Shown here: piece after piece, positions 29,362 to 38,075 of the stretch
How positions within the stretch are numbered: the stretch's first letter is position 1
Layout of the letters: every line of letters starts with the position of its first letter
Source of the DNA: Deinococcus actinosclerus
Lineage (GTDB): Bacteria; Deinococcota; Deinococci; Deinococcales; Deinococcaceae
Direction of reading: 5' to 3'
Assembly (NCBI RefSeq): GCF_001507665.1
Contig: NZ_CP013910.1
Location: 929,501-993,500, forward strand
DNA length: 64,000 nucleotides
The notes under the pieces: model-generated
Told to the model about the DNA's origin: nothing
The model's input: only the letters and a program-made list of their open reading frames with translations
Database searches by the model: none
Program-made: the position numbers and the translations under genes

Positions 29362-32097
29362 TTACAGGTCGAAGCGGTGCACGCTGCTCCCTGCCACGCT
29401 CTTGGTGACGAGAAGGCGGCTGGGGAGGCGCTCGGAGAGGCTCTCGACGTGGGTCACGACGCCCACCATGCGGCCCTGCGTGCGCAGGTTCTCCAGGGCG
29501 TTCGCGACCGCTTCCAGCGCCTGCGGGTCAAGGGTGCCGAAGCCCTCGTCGAGGAAGAGCGCGCCCAGGACGCGGTTCCCCGCGAGGTAGTCGCTCAGGG
29601 CGATCGCCAGCGACAGCGAGGCGAGGAACGTCTCGCCGCCCGAGAGGGTCTTCACGCCACGCACCTCGCCCGCGTTCCACAGGTCCTGCACGACGTACTC
29701 GCCGTCCTGGAGGGCCAGGCGGTAGCGGCCGTCGCTGATTTCAAACAGCAGGATGCCCGCGCGGGTCAGGAGCTGCGCCTCGATCTCCGCGAGGAGGAAC
29801 TGCTGGAACTCGTTCGCCTTGAGGCTGTTCGTGAGGGTCTGCCAGGTGTCCAGTGCGCGCGACGCGGCCTGCGCGCGGGCGTGGATGTCCGCCTTGCGCT
29901 CCAGGCGTTCACGCAGCTGCCGTTCCTGCTCCGCGAGTCGCCCGGCCTGCTCGCGCGCGGCGGTCAGGGCGGCGTCGGTGGCGGTCAGGTCGCGGGTGAC
30001 CTGCGCGAGGTGCGCCGGGTCGAAGGGGGCGGCGCCCAGCTGCCGGTCCAGATCGGCCAGCGCCGAGCGCAGCTGCGCCACGTCCGCCTCGTGGGTGCGG
30101 GCGGCGGTTTCCAGCGCGGCGATGTCGTTCTCGGGCAGGGCGGCGGCGCGGGCCTGCGCGGCGTCCAGGTTCAGGTCACGCAGGGCGGCGTCCAGGCTGG
30201 CCTGCGCCTCCTGCGCCTCCTGCGCGCGGCGCGCGGCGTTCGCCTGCACGCCCCGCAGGGTTGCCCCGGCGGCGGCGAGGTCGCCCTGCGCGCGGGCCAG
30301 GGTCGCCTGGGCGTCCTGCACGCGCGAGCGCAGGGCCGTGATCTCGGCCAGGGCCGCCTGCCGCGCGCGGGCCGGATCGGGTCCGGCGGCGCGGACGCGG
30401 GCCGCCAGTCCGGCCAGCAGCCGGGCCATGTCCGACTGCGGGTCGCCCGTCACCAGGCCTTCGGCGGCGCGCAGGTCGGTCTCGCGGGCGGTGAGCTGCT
30501 CGTCCCAGTTGCGGTACTCGGCGCGTTTCTCATCCAGCCACGCCTGCCGGGCCTTCAGCGCGGCGCGCAGGTCCGTGAAGCGCGTGCGCCGCTCGTCGAG
30601 CGTGCGGGTCAGGGCCTCCACCTGCGCCTGCTGCGCGCCCAGCTCGGCGCGTGGGGCGTCCGGAAGCGCCGTCACGGTCTGCCCGCACAGGGGGCAGTCG
30701 TCCCCGACGTGCAGGTGAGCGCGGTACGACGCCAGACCCGCCTCCAGCCGCGCGGCCTCCAGCGCGGCCTGTGCGGCCTCCAGCGCCGCCTTCGCGTCGG
30801 TGCCCTCGCGCTTCACGCGCTCCTGCTCGGCCGTTTCCTGCGTCTGAAGGCGTTCCTCGCTGGCGAAACGGTCCAGGGCGGCCTTCAGGCTGACCCGCTC
30901 GGTCTGCACGAGCACCCGCTCCTGCCGGGCCTTCTCGGCGCGTTGCGCGCCCTCACGGGCGGCGAGGAAGGCGTCCTCGTCCCAGGGGAGCGGCTGGGCG
31001 TGCGTGGCGTCCGGCTTCCCGCCCGCGCGGCGCAGCCTCGCCACGTCATTCTCGGCGTCGCGCAGGGCCTCGGCGCGGGCCTCCAGCTCCGGAATGCGGG
31101 CCTCGGCGGCCTGGGCGGCCTCCAGGGTCGCGGCGGCCCCCTGCGCGGCCTGTTCCGCCGAGTCGGCGGCAGCCTGCGCGCCCCGCAACTCGCCCGCCTC
31201 GCGCGCCGCGGCGATCCGTGCCCGCTCGGCGGCGTCCAGCAGCGGCAGCACGCCCGCCACGCGCCGCGCCCGCGCCGCCCGCGCCGCGCCCTCCTGCACG
31301 CCCTGCGCGCGGGCCTCCAGCGACGTCAGGCGCCGGGCGGTGTCCTCGCGCGCCTTCCACACCCGCTCCTGCTCGCGCAGACGCAGCTGCTGGCCGGTCA
31401 GGCGTTCGCGCTCGTCGGTCAGCCGCTCGGCGTCCGCGTCCGTCCGCTCGCGCTCGACCCGCAGTCCGGCCAGCGCCTCGGGCGTCACGCCCGCGTACTC
31501 GCCCTCCAGCACGGCGTTCAGGCTCCCGGCCTCGTGCTTGAGTTCCTTCGCCCGGTCGGACGCGACGCGCTGCATGGCCGCCACGTGATCCAGCCCCGTC
31601 AGCTCGCCCAGCAGCGCCTGCCGTTCCTTCCCGGTGCCGTGCAGCACGCGCGAGAACTCCCCCTGCGGCAGCATCACGCTGCGCGCGAAATTCCGGAAGT
31701 CCAGGCCCAGCACCCGCCGGATGCGCTCGTTGATGACCTTCATCCCACCGTCGGACAGGTTCGTCCAGCGGCCATCGTCATCCAGCCGCTCGAAGCGCAC
31801 CTCGTTCTCCGCCTGCCGCCGCCCCTTCGTGCGCGACGCGCGGTACGTCACGCCGCCCACCTCGAAGGTCAGCGCCGCCGACAGGCCCCGCTCGCCCTGC
31901 GAGATCAGCGCGTCCAGCCCCGACGCGCCCAGCCGCGCCGTCTGCCCGTACAGCGCGAACGTCATCGCGTCCAGCAGACTGCTCTTCCCGCTCCCCGTCG
32001 GCCCCACCAGCGCGAACAGTTCCAGATCCCCGAAATCCAGACTCGTGAACTGCCGGAACGCCGTGAAGCCCTGAATATCGAGCTTGAGGGGCCTCAT
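29362..32097 (-). CDS. sbcC: SbcC, ATPase subunit of the SbcCD nuclease
   Basis: Large SMC-like ATPase (911 aa) that with SbcD opens hairpins and processes DNA ends, relevant to Deinococcus repair. N-terminal Walker A FALVGPTGSGKSSLLDAMTF (about 30-48). Long coiled-coil arms follow, broken by the zinc-hook motif DCPLCGQTV (about 469). The C-terminal part carries the ABC signature TLSGGETFLASLSLAIALSD (about 815), Walker B LFLDEGFGTLDPQ (about 846) and VGVVTHVESLSERLP (H-loop). Start ATG 32097. The downstream end (29293-29361) carries no terminator I could define. SbcD lies 64 bp upstream in the same direction. Confidence 0.97.
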   Translation of the reverse strand: MRPLKLDIQGFTAFRQFTSLDFGDLELFALVGPTGSGKSSLLDAMTFALYGQTARLGASGLDALISQGERGLSAALTFEVGGVTYRASRTKGRRQAENEVRFERLDDDGRWTNLSDGGMKVINERIRRVLGLDFRNFARSVMLPQGEFSRVLHGTGKERQALLGELTGLDHVAAMQRVASDRAKELKHEAGSLNAVLEGEYAGVTPEALAGLRVERERTDADAERLTDERERLTGQQLRLREQERVWKAREDTARRLTSLEARAQGVQEGAARAARARRVAGVLPLLDAAERARIAAAREAGELRGAQAAADSAEQAAQGAAATLEAAQAAEARIPELEARAEALRDAENDVARLRRAGGKPDATHAQPLPWDEDAFLAAREGAQRAEKARQERVLVQTERVSLKAALDRFASEERLQTQETAEQERVKREGTDAKAALEAAQAALEAARLEAGLASYRAHLHVGDDCPLCGQTVTALPDAPRAELGAQQAQVEALTRTLDERRTRFTDLRAALKARQAWLDEKRAEYRNWDEQLTARETDLRAAEGLVTGDPQSDMARLLAGLAARVRAAGPDPARARQAALAEITALRSRVQDAQATLARAQGDLAAAGATLRGVQANAARRAQEAQEAQASLDAALRDLNLDAAQARAAALPENDIAALETAARTHEADVAQLRSALADLDRQLGAAPFDPAHLAQVTRDLTATDAALTAAREQAGRLAEQERQLRERLERKADIHARAQAASRALDTWQTLTNSLKANEFQQFLLAEIEAQLLTRAGILLFEISDGRYRLALQDGEYVVQDLWNAGEVRGVKTLSGGETFLASLSLAIALSDYLAGNRVLGALFLDEGFGTLDPQALEAVANALENLRTQGRMVGVVTHVESLSERLPSRLLVTKSVAGSSVHRFDL

Positions 32098-32117
32098 TGT
32101 TTCGCCTCCGGCTTGGT

Positions 32118-32145
32118 GATGGCGGATGGCAGATGGCGGATGGCA
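32118..32145. repeat. Heptanucleotide tandem repeat (GATGGCR)x4 in the sbcD-sbcC spacer
   Basis: Four perfect units GATGGCG, GATGGCA, GATGGCG, GATGGCA, equivalent to two copies of a 14-mer, fill almost half of the 64-bp spacer. It resembles the heptad units in two other spacers of this window. The unit number could vary between strains. Confidence 0.75.
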
Positions 32146-32161
32146 CTCAGCTCAGGCCGCC

Positions 32162-33340
32162 TCATGCGTGTTCCTCGGTGCGGGCGAGTTCGTCGGCTTC
32201 CTGGAAGGCGGCGCGCAGGTCGTCGGGGAGGTCGCCGCGTTTCTCGCGGTGGTAGCGTTCGTAGAGTTCCATGAGGCTGAGGCCCTCCCGTTTCAGTTCG
32301 GGCAGGGCGAGGTCCTCCTGCACGGCGTCGAGGTCCACCGCGAGGGTGTTCGGCGCGAGGTTCAGCACGCGGTCTTTCAGGCCCGGCAGGGCGGTCCCGG
32401 CGGGGGCGCGCACGACGACCTTCAGCAGCCCGTCGAAGCCCTGGAGCTGCGTGAGGCGGTTCTCGACGTGGTCCAGATCCACGCGCAGGGTGCGGAGTTC
32501 GCGGCCACTGGCGAGCGGCAGGGCGTGGACGCGGGCGGGGCGTCCGGCCTCCACCTCGATCAGGTTCACCTGTTTCTTCTCGCCGGCCTCGCCGAAGTCG
32601 AGCTGGATGACGCTGCCCGGGTAGTACGCGGGGGGCGCGTCGGAGACCTGCTGCGGCTTGTGCACGTGCCCGAGCGCCACGTACTGCGCGCCGGGCGGCA
32701 GTTGCAGGCCGGAGAGGGTGTAGCTGTTCGTCAGGTCGAACTGCATGGTGCGCTCGGACCCGCTGGGGACCGCGCCGTCCATGGTCGCGTGGGCCATGAG
32801 CATGTTCACGCTGCTGCCCGTGAAGCCCTCGCCGAGGCGGCGCAGGAAGAACCCCATGCCCTCGCGGTACTTCTGCCGCCACGCGCCGGTGTCCCCGCCA
32901 AGCAGGTCGGCGGCCTTCACGAGTCGGCGTTCGGACAGGTACGGCAGCGCGCCCACGACCAGCCGCTCGCCGCCGCGCGTCTCGACGGTGCGGATCATGT
33001 CGGCCGGGTTCGCGCTGGGCTGCGCGACGACCTGCACGCCCACCCAGCCCAGCAGCCCAGTGACCGACGCGAGGCGGGCGGCGCTGTCGTGGTTGCCGGC
33101 GATCACGACGCTGGGGATACCCTGGTCGCGCAGGCGCAGGAAGAAGTCGAACACGGCGTGCTCGGCCTCCGCGCTGGGGTTGGCGGTGTCGAAGAGGTCG
33201 CCGCTGACGAGCACGGCGTCGGCCCGTTCGGTGCGGGCGAGGGCGGCGATTTCCGTCAGGGCGTCGTGTACCTCGGGCGTGCGGTCGAAACCGCGCAGGG
33301 AACGTCCCGCGTGAAAATCAGCGGTGTGAAGTACGCGCAT
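32162..33340 (-). CDS. sbcD: SbcD, nuclease subunit of the SbcCD complex
   Basis: Mre11-type exonuclease and endonuclease, 392 aa. Metallophosphoesterase motifs in order: LHTADFHAGRSL (about 4; Asp and His), LVSGDLFDTANP (about 45), VVIAGNHDSAARLA (about 79), MLMAHATMDG (about 180) and YVALGHVHKPQ (about 220). C-terminal capping domain contains VDLDAVQEDLALPELKREG. ATG 33340 is seven bases from TATTTT, leaderless-type. An in-frame extension to 33490 is not SbcD-like. It precedes sbcC in the same transcript. Confidence 0.97.
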   Translation of the reverse strand: MRVLHTADFHAGRSLRGFDRTPEVHDALTEIAALARTERADAVLVSGDLFDTANPSAEAEHAVFDFFLRLRDQGIPSVVIAGNHDSAARLASVTGLLGWVGVQVVAQPSANPADMIRTVETRGGERLVVGALPYLSERRLVKAADLLGGDTGAWRQKYREGMGFFLRRLGEGFTGSSVNMLMAHATMDGAVPSGSERTMQFDLTNSYTLSGLQLPPGAQYVALGHVHKPQQVSDAPPAYYPGSVIQLDFGEAGEKKQVNLIEVEAGRPARVHALPLASGRELRTLRVDLDHVENRLTQLQGFDGLLKVVVRAPAGTALPGLKDRVLNLAPNTLAVDLDAVQEDLALPELKREGLSLMELYERYHREKRGDLPDDLRAAFQEADELARTEEHA

Positions 33341-33787
33341 AACGGAAAAAATAGCATGGTGGCCTGCCGCGTCCCGGCGGCGCGGCGGGCCAGGGCCGCG
33401 TGACGCCCTGTGGGGGGTGCCGGGGGAACCCGGGGGGTGGTGCGGCCCGCGGTGGGCAGCGCCGCCGCGTGGACGGGCGGGCGTCGCCACGGCGTCTGGG
33501 AGGGAGGCGCAGGCTCAGTTCGACCTCCGCGTCAGGCGCGGAAGGCCGGATCTGGCAGGAGGGAGAGCACCGGCCGCGGTCCGGACCGGTGGGGGCTATT
33601 TGGACTGGAGTTCAGCATAAAATTTCACATTTGGCGATAATTGAACGGACTCCAAAATTAGGCCGCGACCAAAACGTGAGTCTGGTCGAGTGGTGGCTTC
33701 CGGCCATTCACGCCGTTCAGCACGGACGTCGTGTCTTTCGGATGGAGTGTCGGCTGACGGAATTCCCTTCTCATCAAGGAGTACGCT
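33341..33787. other. Spacer between sbcD and the lipase gene, with an AT-rich island
   Basis: 447 bp. The left half is GC-rich without recognised features. From about 33595 to 33680 the sequence becomes AT-rich (AGCATAAAATTTCACATTTGG, then GATAATTGAACGG and CCAAAATTAGG), atypical for the window, and probably contains the lipase promoter, though no single -35/-10 pair stands out. AAGGAG (33776-33781) is the lipase ribosome-binding site. No ORF was judged real. Confidence 0.4.
33348..33353 (-). promoter_or_regulatory. -10 box of the sbcDC promoter
   Basis: TATTTT on the minus strand, seven bases (TTCCGTT) before ATG 33340. No radiation/desiccation response palindrome was seen nearby. Confidence 0.5.
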
Positions 33788-35164
33788 ATGGACTACCGCC
33801 GCCTGCTGCTGACCCTTCCCCTTCTGCTCGCCGCCTGTGGCCAGACCAGTCCCCAGGCTGGAGACGCCCCAGGCGCCAGCGTCACCGCCGAGCAGCGCGC
33901 CGCCTTCCTGCGGGCCACCCCCACGCCCCCGGAAGCGGTGGCGCAGGGTCAGATCACCGACCTCGCCGATACGCTGCCGGGCGGCAAGAAGATCGCCTCG
34001 CAGGCCATCGACAAGAGCGTGCCGATCATCCTGGTGCACGGCATGACGGGCTTCGGCCGCGACGAACTGCTCGGTCTGGTCCACTACTGGGGCGGCGTCA
34101 CCTACGACGTGCAGGAGGACCTGCGGGCGCTGGGCTACAAGGTGTACACCGCCAGCGTCGGGCCGTTCAGCAGCAACTGGGACCGGGCGGCCGAACTGTA
34201 CGCCCAGATCAAGGGCGGCTGCGTGGATTACGGCCCGGCGCGCGCCGCCGAGTTCGGCCACACCCGCTCCGACCCCGCCAAGTGCTACCCCGGGTTCTAC
34301 CCGGAATGGGACGCCCAGCATCCGGTCAACCTGATCGGCCACAGCCAGGGCGGGCCGACCATCCGACTGCTCGTGAAACTGCTCGACGACGGAAGTCCCG
34401 CCAACGCCGACGGCAACAACCTGTACGCGGGGGGCCGCGCGGGCTGGGTCAGGAACCTCATGACCATCTCCAGCCCCAGTGACGGCAGCCCCGCCGCCGA
34501 CAACCTGCAGGTGCTCATCCCGCAACTCCAGAAGATCATCGTGGCGGTAGCCGCCGTCGCCGGCAACCTCGACACCGTCAGCCGGATCTACGATTTCGAC
34601 CTGGGCCAGTACGGCCTGCGGCAGGAACCGGGCGAAACGTTCGGCCACTACCTCGACCGCGTGTCCAACTCCAGGGTCATGACGAGCAAGGACTCGGCCG
34701 GCTGGGACCTGCGTCCGGACGGCGCGAAGGAACAGAACGCCTTCATCGGCCGCAGTAAGGTCACGAAATACTTCTCGTGGGCCACCAACGACACCTCACC
34801 GGGCCTGCTGACCGGCTGGCACTACCCGAACGTCACCATGGGGCCGGAACTGGTCGTCACCTCGTACCCCTACCCCCGCCCCCTGCCGCCCGGGATGGGC
34901 AACGTGTACGGCACCAGCCAGTTCGGCGGCGTCACCTACGACCGGAGCTGGTGGCCGAACGACGGCATCGTGCCCACCAACTACTCGCACGCGCCCATCG
35001 GCCAGCAGCGTGAAGCCTACACCGGGCAGGCCACGCAGCCGGGCCGCTGGTACGTGCTGGGCACGGTCCAGGGCTACGATCACGTCGATATCGTGGGCAA
35101 CCTGACCCTGCGCGACGTGCGCCAGTTCTACCGCAACCAGGCCGCCTTCCTGAACAGCCAGTGA
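33788..35164 (+). CDS. Secreted lipase/esterase, alpha/beta-hydrolase (family I.5/I.6-like)
   Basis: 458-aa lipoprotein hydrolase resembling staphylococcal and Geobacillus lipases. The lipobox is LLAAC (Cys17). The oxyanion region is PIILVHGMTGFGRDE (about 83). The nucleophile elbow is NLIGHSQGGPTIR (Ser about 186). Asp and His candidates lie in WWPNDGIVPTNYSH (about 400) and GYDHVDIVGN (about 431). The FxxxWxxW-rich stretches and metal-site-like Asp/His residues fit the family. Start from AAGGAGTACGCT before ATG 33788; the same ribosome-binding sequence precedes the gene at 2151. It is flanked on both sides by unusually AT-rich spacers. Confidence 0.9.
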   Translation: MDYRRLLLTLPLLLAACGQTSPQAGDAPGASVTAEQRAAFLRATPTPPEAVAQGQITDLADTLPGGKKIASQAIDKSVPIILVHGMTGFGRDELLGLVHYWGGVTYDVQEDLRALGYKVYTASVGPFSSNWDRAAELYAQIKGGCVDYGPARAAEFGHTRSDPAKCYPGFYPEWDAQHPVNLIGHSQGGPTIRLLVKLLDDGSPANADGNNLYAGGRAGWVRNLMTISSPSDGSPAADNLQVLIPQLQKIIVAVAAVAGNLDTVSRIYDFDLGQYGLRQEPGETFGHYLDRVSNSRVMTSKDSAGWDLRPDGAKEQNAFIGRSKVTKYFSWATNDTSPGLLTGWHYPNVTMGPELVVTSYPYPRPLPPGMGNVYGTSQFGGVTYDRSWWPNDGIVPTNYSHAPIGQQREAYTGQATQPGRWYVLGTVQGYDHVDIVGNLTLRDVRQFYRNQAAFLNSQ

Positions 35165-35222
35165 CGTGAGCGGCCCGGCCGGGGAGATCTGAAGGGGGCG
35201 CGCATCACCCTGTCAGGGGGCC

Positions 35223-35234
35223 GAATAATTATTC
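35223..35234. repeat. Perfect 12-bp palindrome GAATAATTATTC
   Basis: A self-complementary 12-mer in an AT-rich spacer, 11 bp upstream of a -35-like TTGTCA. Candidate operator for the downstream short gene. Confidence 0.4.
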
Positions 35235-35244
35235 AATGGGTCGT

Positions 35245-35271
35245 TTGTCATATGAAAAACACCCGGATAAT
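35245..35271 (+). promoter_or_regulatory. Promoter of the 40-aa gene
   Basis: TTGTCA (35245-35250) and GATAAT (35266-35271) with a 15-bp spacer, each five of six to consensus; short spacing lowers confidence. Confidence 0.45.
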
Positions 35272-35285
35272 GCAAAGATCGGGCC

Positions 35286-35408
35286 ATGTACAGCAGTGAC
35301 CTCGACCTCATCACGAAAAGCCGCCTGACGGCCACTGGGGACGTGGCCCTCGCTCAGCGCGCGGCCCGCCACCTGCCCCGCTGGCTGCGCCGCCTCGCCC
35401 GCCGCTGA
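35286..35408 (+). CDS. Unrecognised 40-aa cationic protein with its own transcription unit
   Basis: ORF of 40 residues starting MYSSDLDLITKSRLTATGD. The C-terminal half is strongly basic and amphipathic, ending PRWLRRLARR. It is too short to rest on length alone, but three independent signs support it: a promoter-like element and a 12-bp palindrome upstream, a clean 13-bp terminator stem just after its stop, and no other gene it could belong to. The AAAGATCGGG before the ATG is a weak ribosome-binding site. Function unknown; membrane-active, regulatory or nucleic-acid-binding peptide are all possible. I recognise no family. Confidence 0.55.
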   Translation: MYSSDLDLITKSRLTATGDVALAQRAARHLPRWLRRLARR

Positions 35409-35424
35409 AGCCAGTCCGGACCCC

Positions 35425-35460
35425 AGCTACTCCGCGCGCCCCCTGGTGCGCGGAGTAGCT
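35425..35460 (+). terminator. Terminator-like hairpin after the 40-aa gene
   Basis: AGCTACTCCGCGC pairs perfectly with GCGCGGAGTAGCT (13 bp) around a 10-base loop; the following TTCC is only a weak T stretch. Confidence 0.7.
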
Positions 35461-35480
35461 TCCGGTTCACGCTGGGCGGC

Positions 35481-36707
35481 ATGACCACCTCCGTCCCGGA
35501 CCGACTGTGGACCCGCTCCTTCCTGCTGTGGTGGCTGGGCAGCGCCCAGAGCGCCCTGGGCACCGCGCTGGCCGGGATCGCCACCAGTTTCCTGGTGCTG
35601 CATCAGACCGGCAGCGCCGGGAAGATGGGCGTGAACCTCGCGCTGGCGCTGCTGCCGGGGCTGCTGTCCCCGCTGTTCGGAACGCTGGTGGACCGCCTGC
35701 CCCTGAAGGTCCCGCTGATCCTGGGGAACGTCCTGCGCGGTGCGCTGCAACTCACGGTGGGCCTGCTGGCGCTGCGCGGCCCTGTTGCACTCGAACTGGT
35801 CTACGCGGCGTCGTTCCTGACCGGCCTGATCGGCGCGTTCTACTCGCCCGCCGCGATGGGCGTCACGCCCCGCCTCGTGCCACGCGCGCAGCTCCAGCGC
35901 GCCACCGGCCTGATGCAGGGGAGCACGCAGGTCATGCAACTCGTCGGCACGGTGGGTGGCGGCGCGCTGGTGGGCGCGCTCGGCAGCGCCCCGGCCCTGA
36001 TCTTCGACGGCCTGAGCTTCCTGATGTTCGCGGCGCTGCTGCCCCTCGTGACCCTGCCCGCCCACGGCGCCGCGCCGGCAGGCGAGGGGTTCTGGACGTC
36101 CTTCCACGCGGGCCTGGACTACGCCCGCCGCAGTCCCCTCACGCTGGGCCTGCCGGTCCTGGCCTTCTTCCTGAATGCCGCGTTCGCCCCCATGGAGATG
36201 CTGATGCCCGCCCGCATGACCGCCCTGGGCGCGGGGGCGCAGGGCTTCGGGCTGTTCTTCGGGCTGCTGCTGGCCGGACTGGCCGCCGGGAGTTTCGCCA
36301 TGGCCGCGCTGGGAGAGCGGGTGGACGCCCGCCGCCTCAGTGCGCCCGCCTTCGCTGCGCTCGGCACGACTGTTCTGCTGCTGAGCCTCACGCAGACCCC
36401 CGCGCAGATGTACGCCCTGGCGTTCGTGATGGGCCTCGTAACCGCCGCGCTGAACCTCTCGGTCAGCATGATCTTCCAGAAGCGCGTTGATCCCACCTAC
36501 TACGGCCGGGTGGGCAGCCTGCTCGGCATGGTCGGCACGGCGGGCATGCCGCTGGCGATGCTGCTGCTCGCGCCGGTGGCCGACCGCGTGCCCGTGAGCA
36601 CCGTGTTCGCGGTGGCCGGCAGCCTCACCCTGCTGGCGGCGGTGGGCTGGGCCGCGCTGCTGCGCCGGGACGCGGCGGGCGGCACCGGGCAGGCATCACC
36701 CGCCTGA
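35481..36707 (+). CDS. Major facilitator superfamily transporter
   Basis: 408-aa permease with 12 predicted helices. It starts WTRSFLLWWLGSAQSALGT (helix 1 preceded by a basic residue), a layout typical of the MFS_3/enterobactin exporter-like group. The A-motif-like loop LLSPLFGTLVDRLPLKVPLI (about 55-75) and GRVGSLLGMVGTAGMPLAML (about 337-357, the equivalent second-half element) support the call. Substrate unknown. It converges on two HTH regulator genes at 36719-37977, which could control it. ATG 35481. Confidence 0.88.
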   Translation: MTTSVPDRLWTRSFLLWWLGSAQSALGTALAGIATSFLVLHQTGSAGKMGVNLALALLPGLLSPLFGTLVDRLPLKVPLILGNVLRGALQLTVGLLALRGPVALELVYAASFLTGLIGAFYSPAAMGVTPRLVPRAQLQRATGLMQGSTQVMQLVGTVGGGALVGALGSAPALIFDGLSFLMFAALLPLVTLPAHGAAPAGEGFWTSFHAGLDYARRSPLTLGLPVLAFFLNAAFAPMEMLMPARMTALGAGAQGFGLFFGLLLAGLAAGSFAMAALGERVDARRLSAPAFAALGTTVLLLSLTQTPAQMYALAFVMGLVTAALNLSVSMIFQKRVDPTYYGRVGSLLGMVGTAGMPLAMLLLAPVADRVPVSTVFAVAGSLTLLAAVGWAALLRRDAAGGTGQASPA

Positions 36708-36718
36708 CCGGTCCGCCG

Positions 36719-37357
36719 TCAGCGTTCCGGGCTGTCCCCCGGCGCGAGCAGCAGCCCCAGCAGGGCCTGGCGCGCGCCGGGATCGTCCTGTTCCGCACTG
36801 GTCCGCTGCGAGACCCACTGTTGAAGCTCACGCAGGCGCGCGTGCAACTCGGTCAGGGTTTCCGGGCGCAGCCTCATCTCGCCCATGGTGCCGAAACTGT
36901 CTGCCGAAATCCTGCCGCCCCCGTACTGCACCGTCAGTTTCCCGTGCGCGTCCCGGCTCAGCCGCACGTCCTCGTCGCCTCCGGTGCGCCCCATCGCCCG
37001 GGCCACCCCGGTCACGTACGTCCTGAAGAACGGCGCGGCGGCCTCGTTCAGGAGTTCCTCCAGGTCGCTCGCGTCAGTCAGGGCCAGCGGCACGCGGTAC
37101 TCGGCGGCCACCGCCCGGTATTCCTTCACCCCCCGCCCGGCGCGGGCGCGGACCTGCGCGATCTCAATCAGCCCGGCGGCCAGCAGCCGCGTCAGCCGGT
37201 GGTGCGTGCGGGTCAGGGACACGCCGGTCTCGGCGGCCACGGCGGCGGCGCTGCCCCGCCCGTCCATGACTGCGCCCAGCACCCACTGGTACGGCCGCTG
37301 CAGCAGCAGGCGCGCCTGCTCTGGCGTGCTGGCCGTGAAGCGGGACGGGACGCTCAC
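36719..37357 (-). CDS. Winged-helix transcriptional regulator (paralogue A)
   Basis: 212-aa regulator with an ArsR-like winged helix (about 10-80: TPEQARLLLQRPYQWVLGAV, then VSLTRTHHRLTRLLAAGLI, then RAGRGVKEYRAVA). A C-terminal region of about 130 residues (RVPLALTDASDLEELLNEAA onward) is shared with the upstream paralogue. It overlaps that paralogue by 4 bp (GTGA), GTG start at 37357, so both are translated together. The C-terminal domain has no known function; ligand binding or dimerisation is likely. Confidence 0.75.
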   Translation of the reverse strand: MSVPSRFTASTPEQARLLLQRPYQWVLGAVMDGRGSAAAVAAETGVSLTRTHHRLTRLLAAGLIEIAQVRARAGRGVKEYRAVAAEYRVPLALTDASDLEELLNEAAAPFFRTYVTGVARAMGRTGGDEDVRLSRDAHGKLTVQYGGGRISADSFGTMGEMRLRPETLTELHARLRELQQWVSQRTSAEQDDPGARQALLGLLLAPGDSPER

Positions 37358-37977
37358 CTGTCCCCCGGCGTGAGGAACACGCCCAGCAGGCGCGGCACCA
37401 GGCCCTCCGCGCGTGACTGGGCGTGCTCGTCGAGCCAGTCGAACAGGGACTGCACCCTGGTGTCGAGTTCCTGCGCGTCCGCCGGGCTGAGGTATGCGAG
37501 GCGGTGCGCGCTGATCACGCTGTCCAGCACGTCCTCGAAGCCGTCGAAATCCAGTGTCACCTGCCCCCGCGCGTTCAGGTGGACGTTGAGGTGACGCCCC
37601 GGCTGCGCGGCCAGCATCCGCCCCACCCGCTCGTGCTGCTGCGCCAGCGGGTCGCGGTGCAGGCCCGCCACCAGATCCGAGAGGGTCGCGTGGTCCGTCA
37701 GGGCGAACGGCACGCGGAACGCCCGCGCCGCCGCCCGGTAGCGTTTCACGGGCCGCCCGGCGCGCGCCTGCTCCTGCGTGACGACCACCAGTCCCGCCGC
37801 GCGCAGCCGGGTCAGGCGGTGGTGCGCCTGCTGCACGCTCAGGCCGCACGCGCGGGCCAGTTCGGCGGCACTCACCTCGCCGCGCAGCAGGTGCCCCAGC
37901 GGCGTCAGCAGCGCCGGGTCAAGGAGCAGCCGCGCCTGCCCGGGCGTGCTCACCGTCAGCGAAGGAAGGTCACCCAT
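37354..37977 (-). CDS. Winged-helix transcriptional regulator (paralogue B)
   Basis: 207-aa paralogue of the downstream regulator. It shares the STPGQARLLLDPALLTPLGH start, LSVQQAHHRLTRLRAAGLVV recognition region (about 40-60), RAGRPVKRYRAAARAFRVPF and ALTDHATLSDLV. ATG 37977 is the natural start; longer ORF forms are not conserved-looking. The two genes are probably cotranscribed and may act as a heterodimer, an inference from their overlap and shared domain layout. They face a convergent MFS gene and diverge from recD2. Confidence 0.78.
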   Translation of the reverse strand: MGDLPSLTVSTPGQARLLLDPALLTPLGHLLRGEVSAAELARACGLSVQQAHHRLTRLRAAGLVVVTQEQARAGRPVKRYRAAARAFRVPFALTDHATLSDLVAGLHRDPLAQQHERVGRMLAAQPGRHLNVHLNARGQVTLDFDGFEDVLDSVISAHRLAYLSPADAQELDTRVQSLFDWLDEHAQSRAEGLVPRLLGVFLTPGDR

Positions 37978-38061
37978 GCGCCGCAGTCTGCCACCCCGGG
38001 CGGCGCAGGGGGGGCGCAGCGGTGGGCGGATTCCGTCACGGACGGAGCGCCCGCCCCGCGC

Positions 38062-38067
38062 TATGCT
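38062..38067 (+). promoter_or_regulatory. -10 box of the recD2 promoter
   Basis: TATGCT, eight bases (GGGCAGCG) before ATG 38076; leaderless-type spacing. Confidence 0.6.
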
Positions 38068-38075
38068 GGGCAGCG

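Noticed and set aside
29377..32274. Very long + strand ORF antisense to sbcC
   Set aside because: sbcC has complete Walker, hook and signature motifs on the minus strand; the antisense ORF has low-complexity Arg/Gly/Leu content.
33341..33787. Radiation/desiccation response motif near sbcD
   Set aside because: No palindrome resembling the published Deinococcus RDRM was found there or elsewhere in the window.
35427..36107. 226-codon minus-strand ORF opposite the MFS gene at 35481
   Set aside because: The + strand MFS reading has helices and motifs; the opposite ORF is low-complexity.
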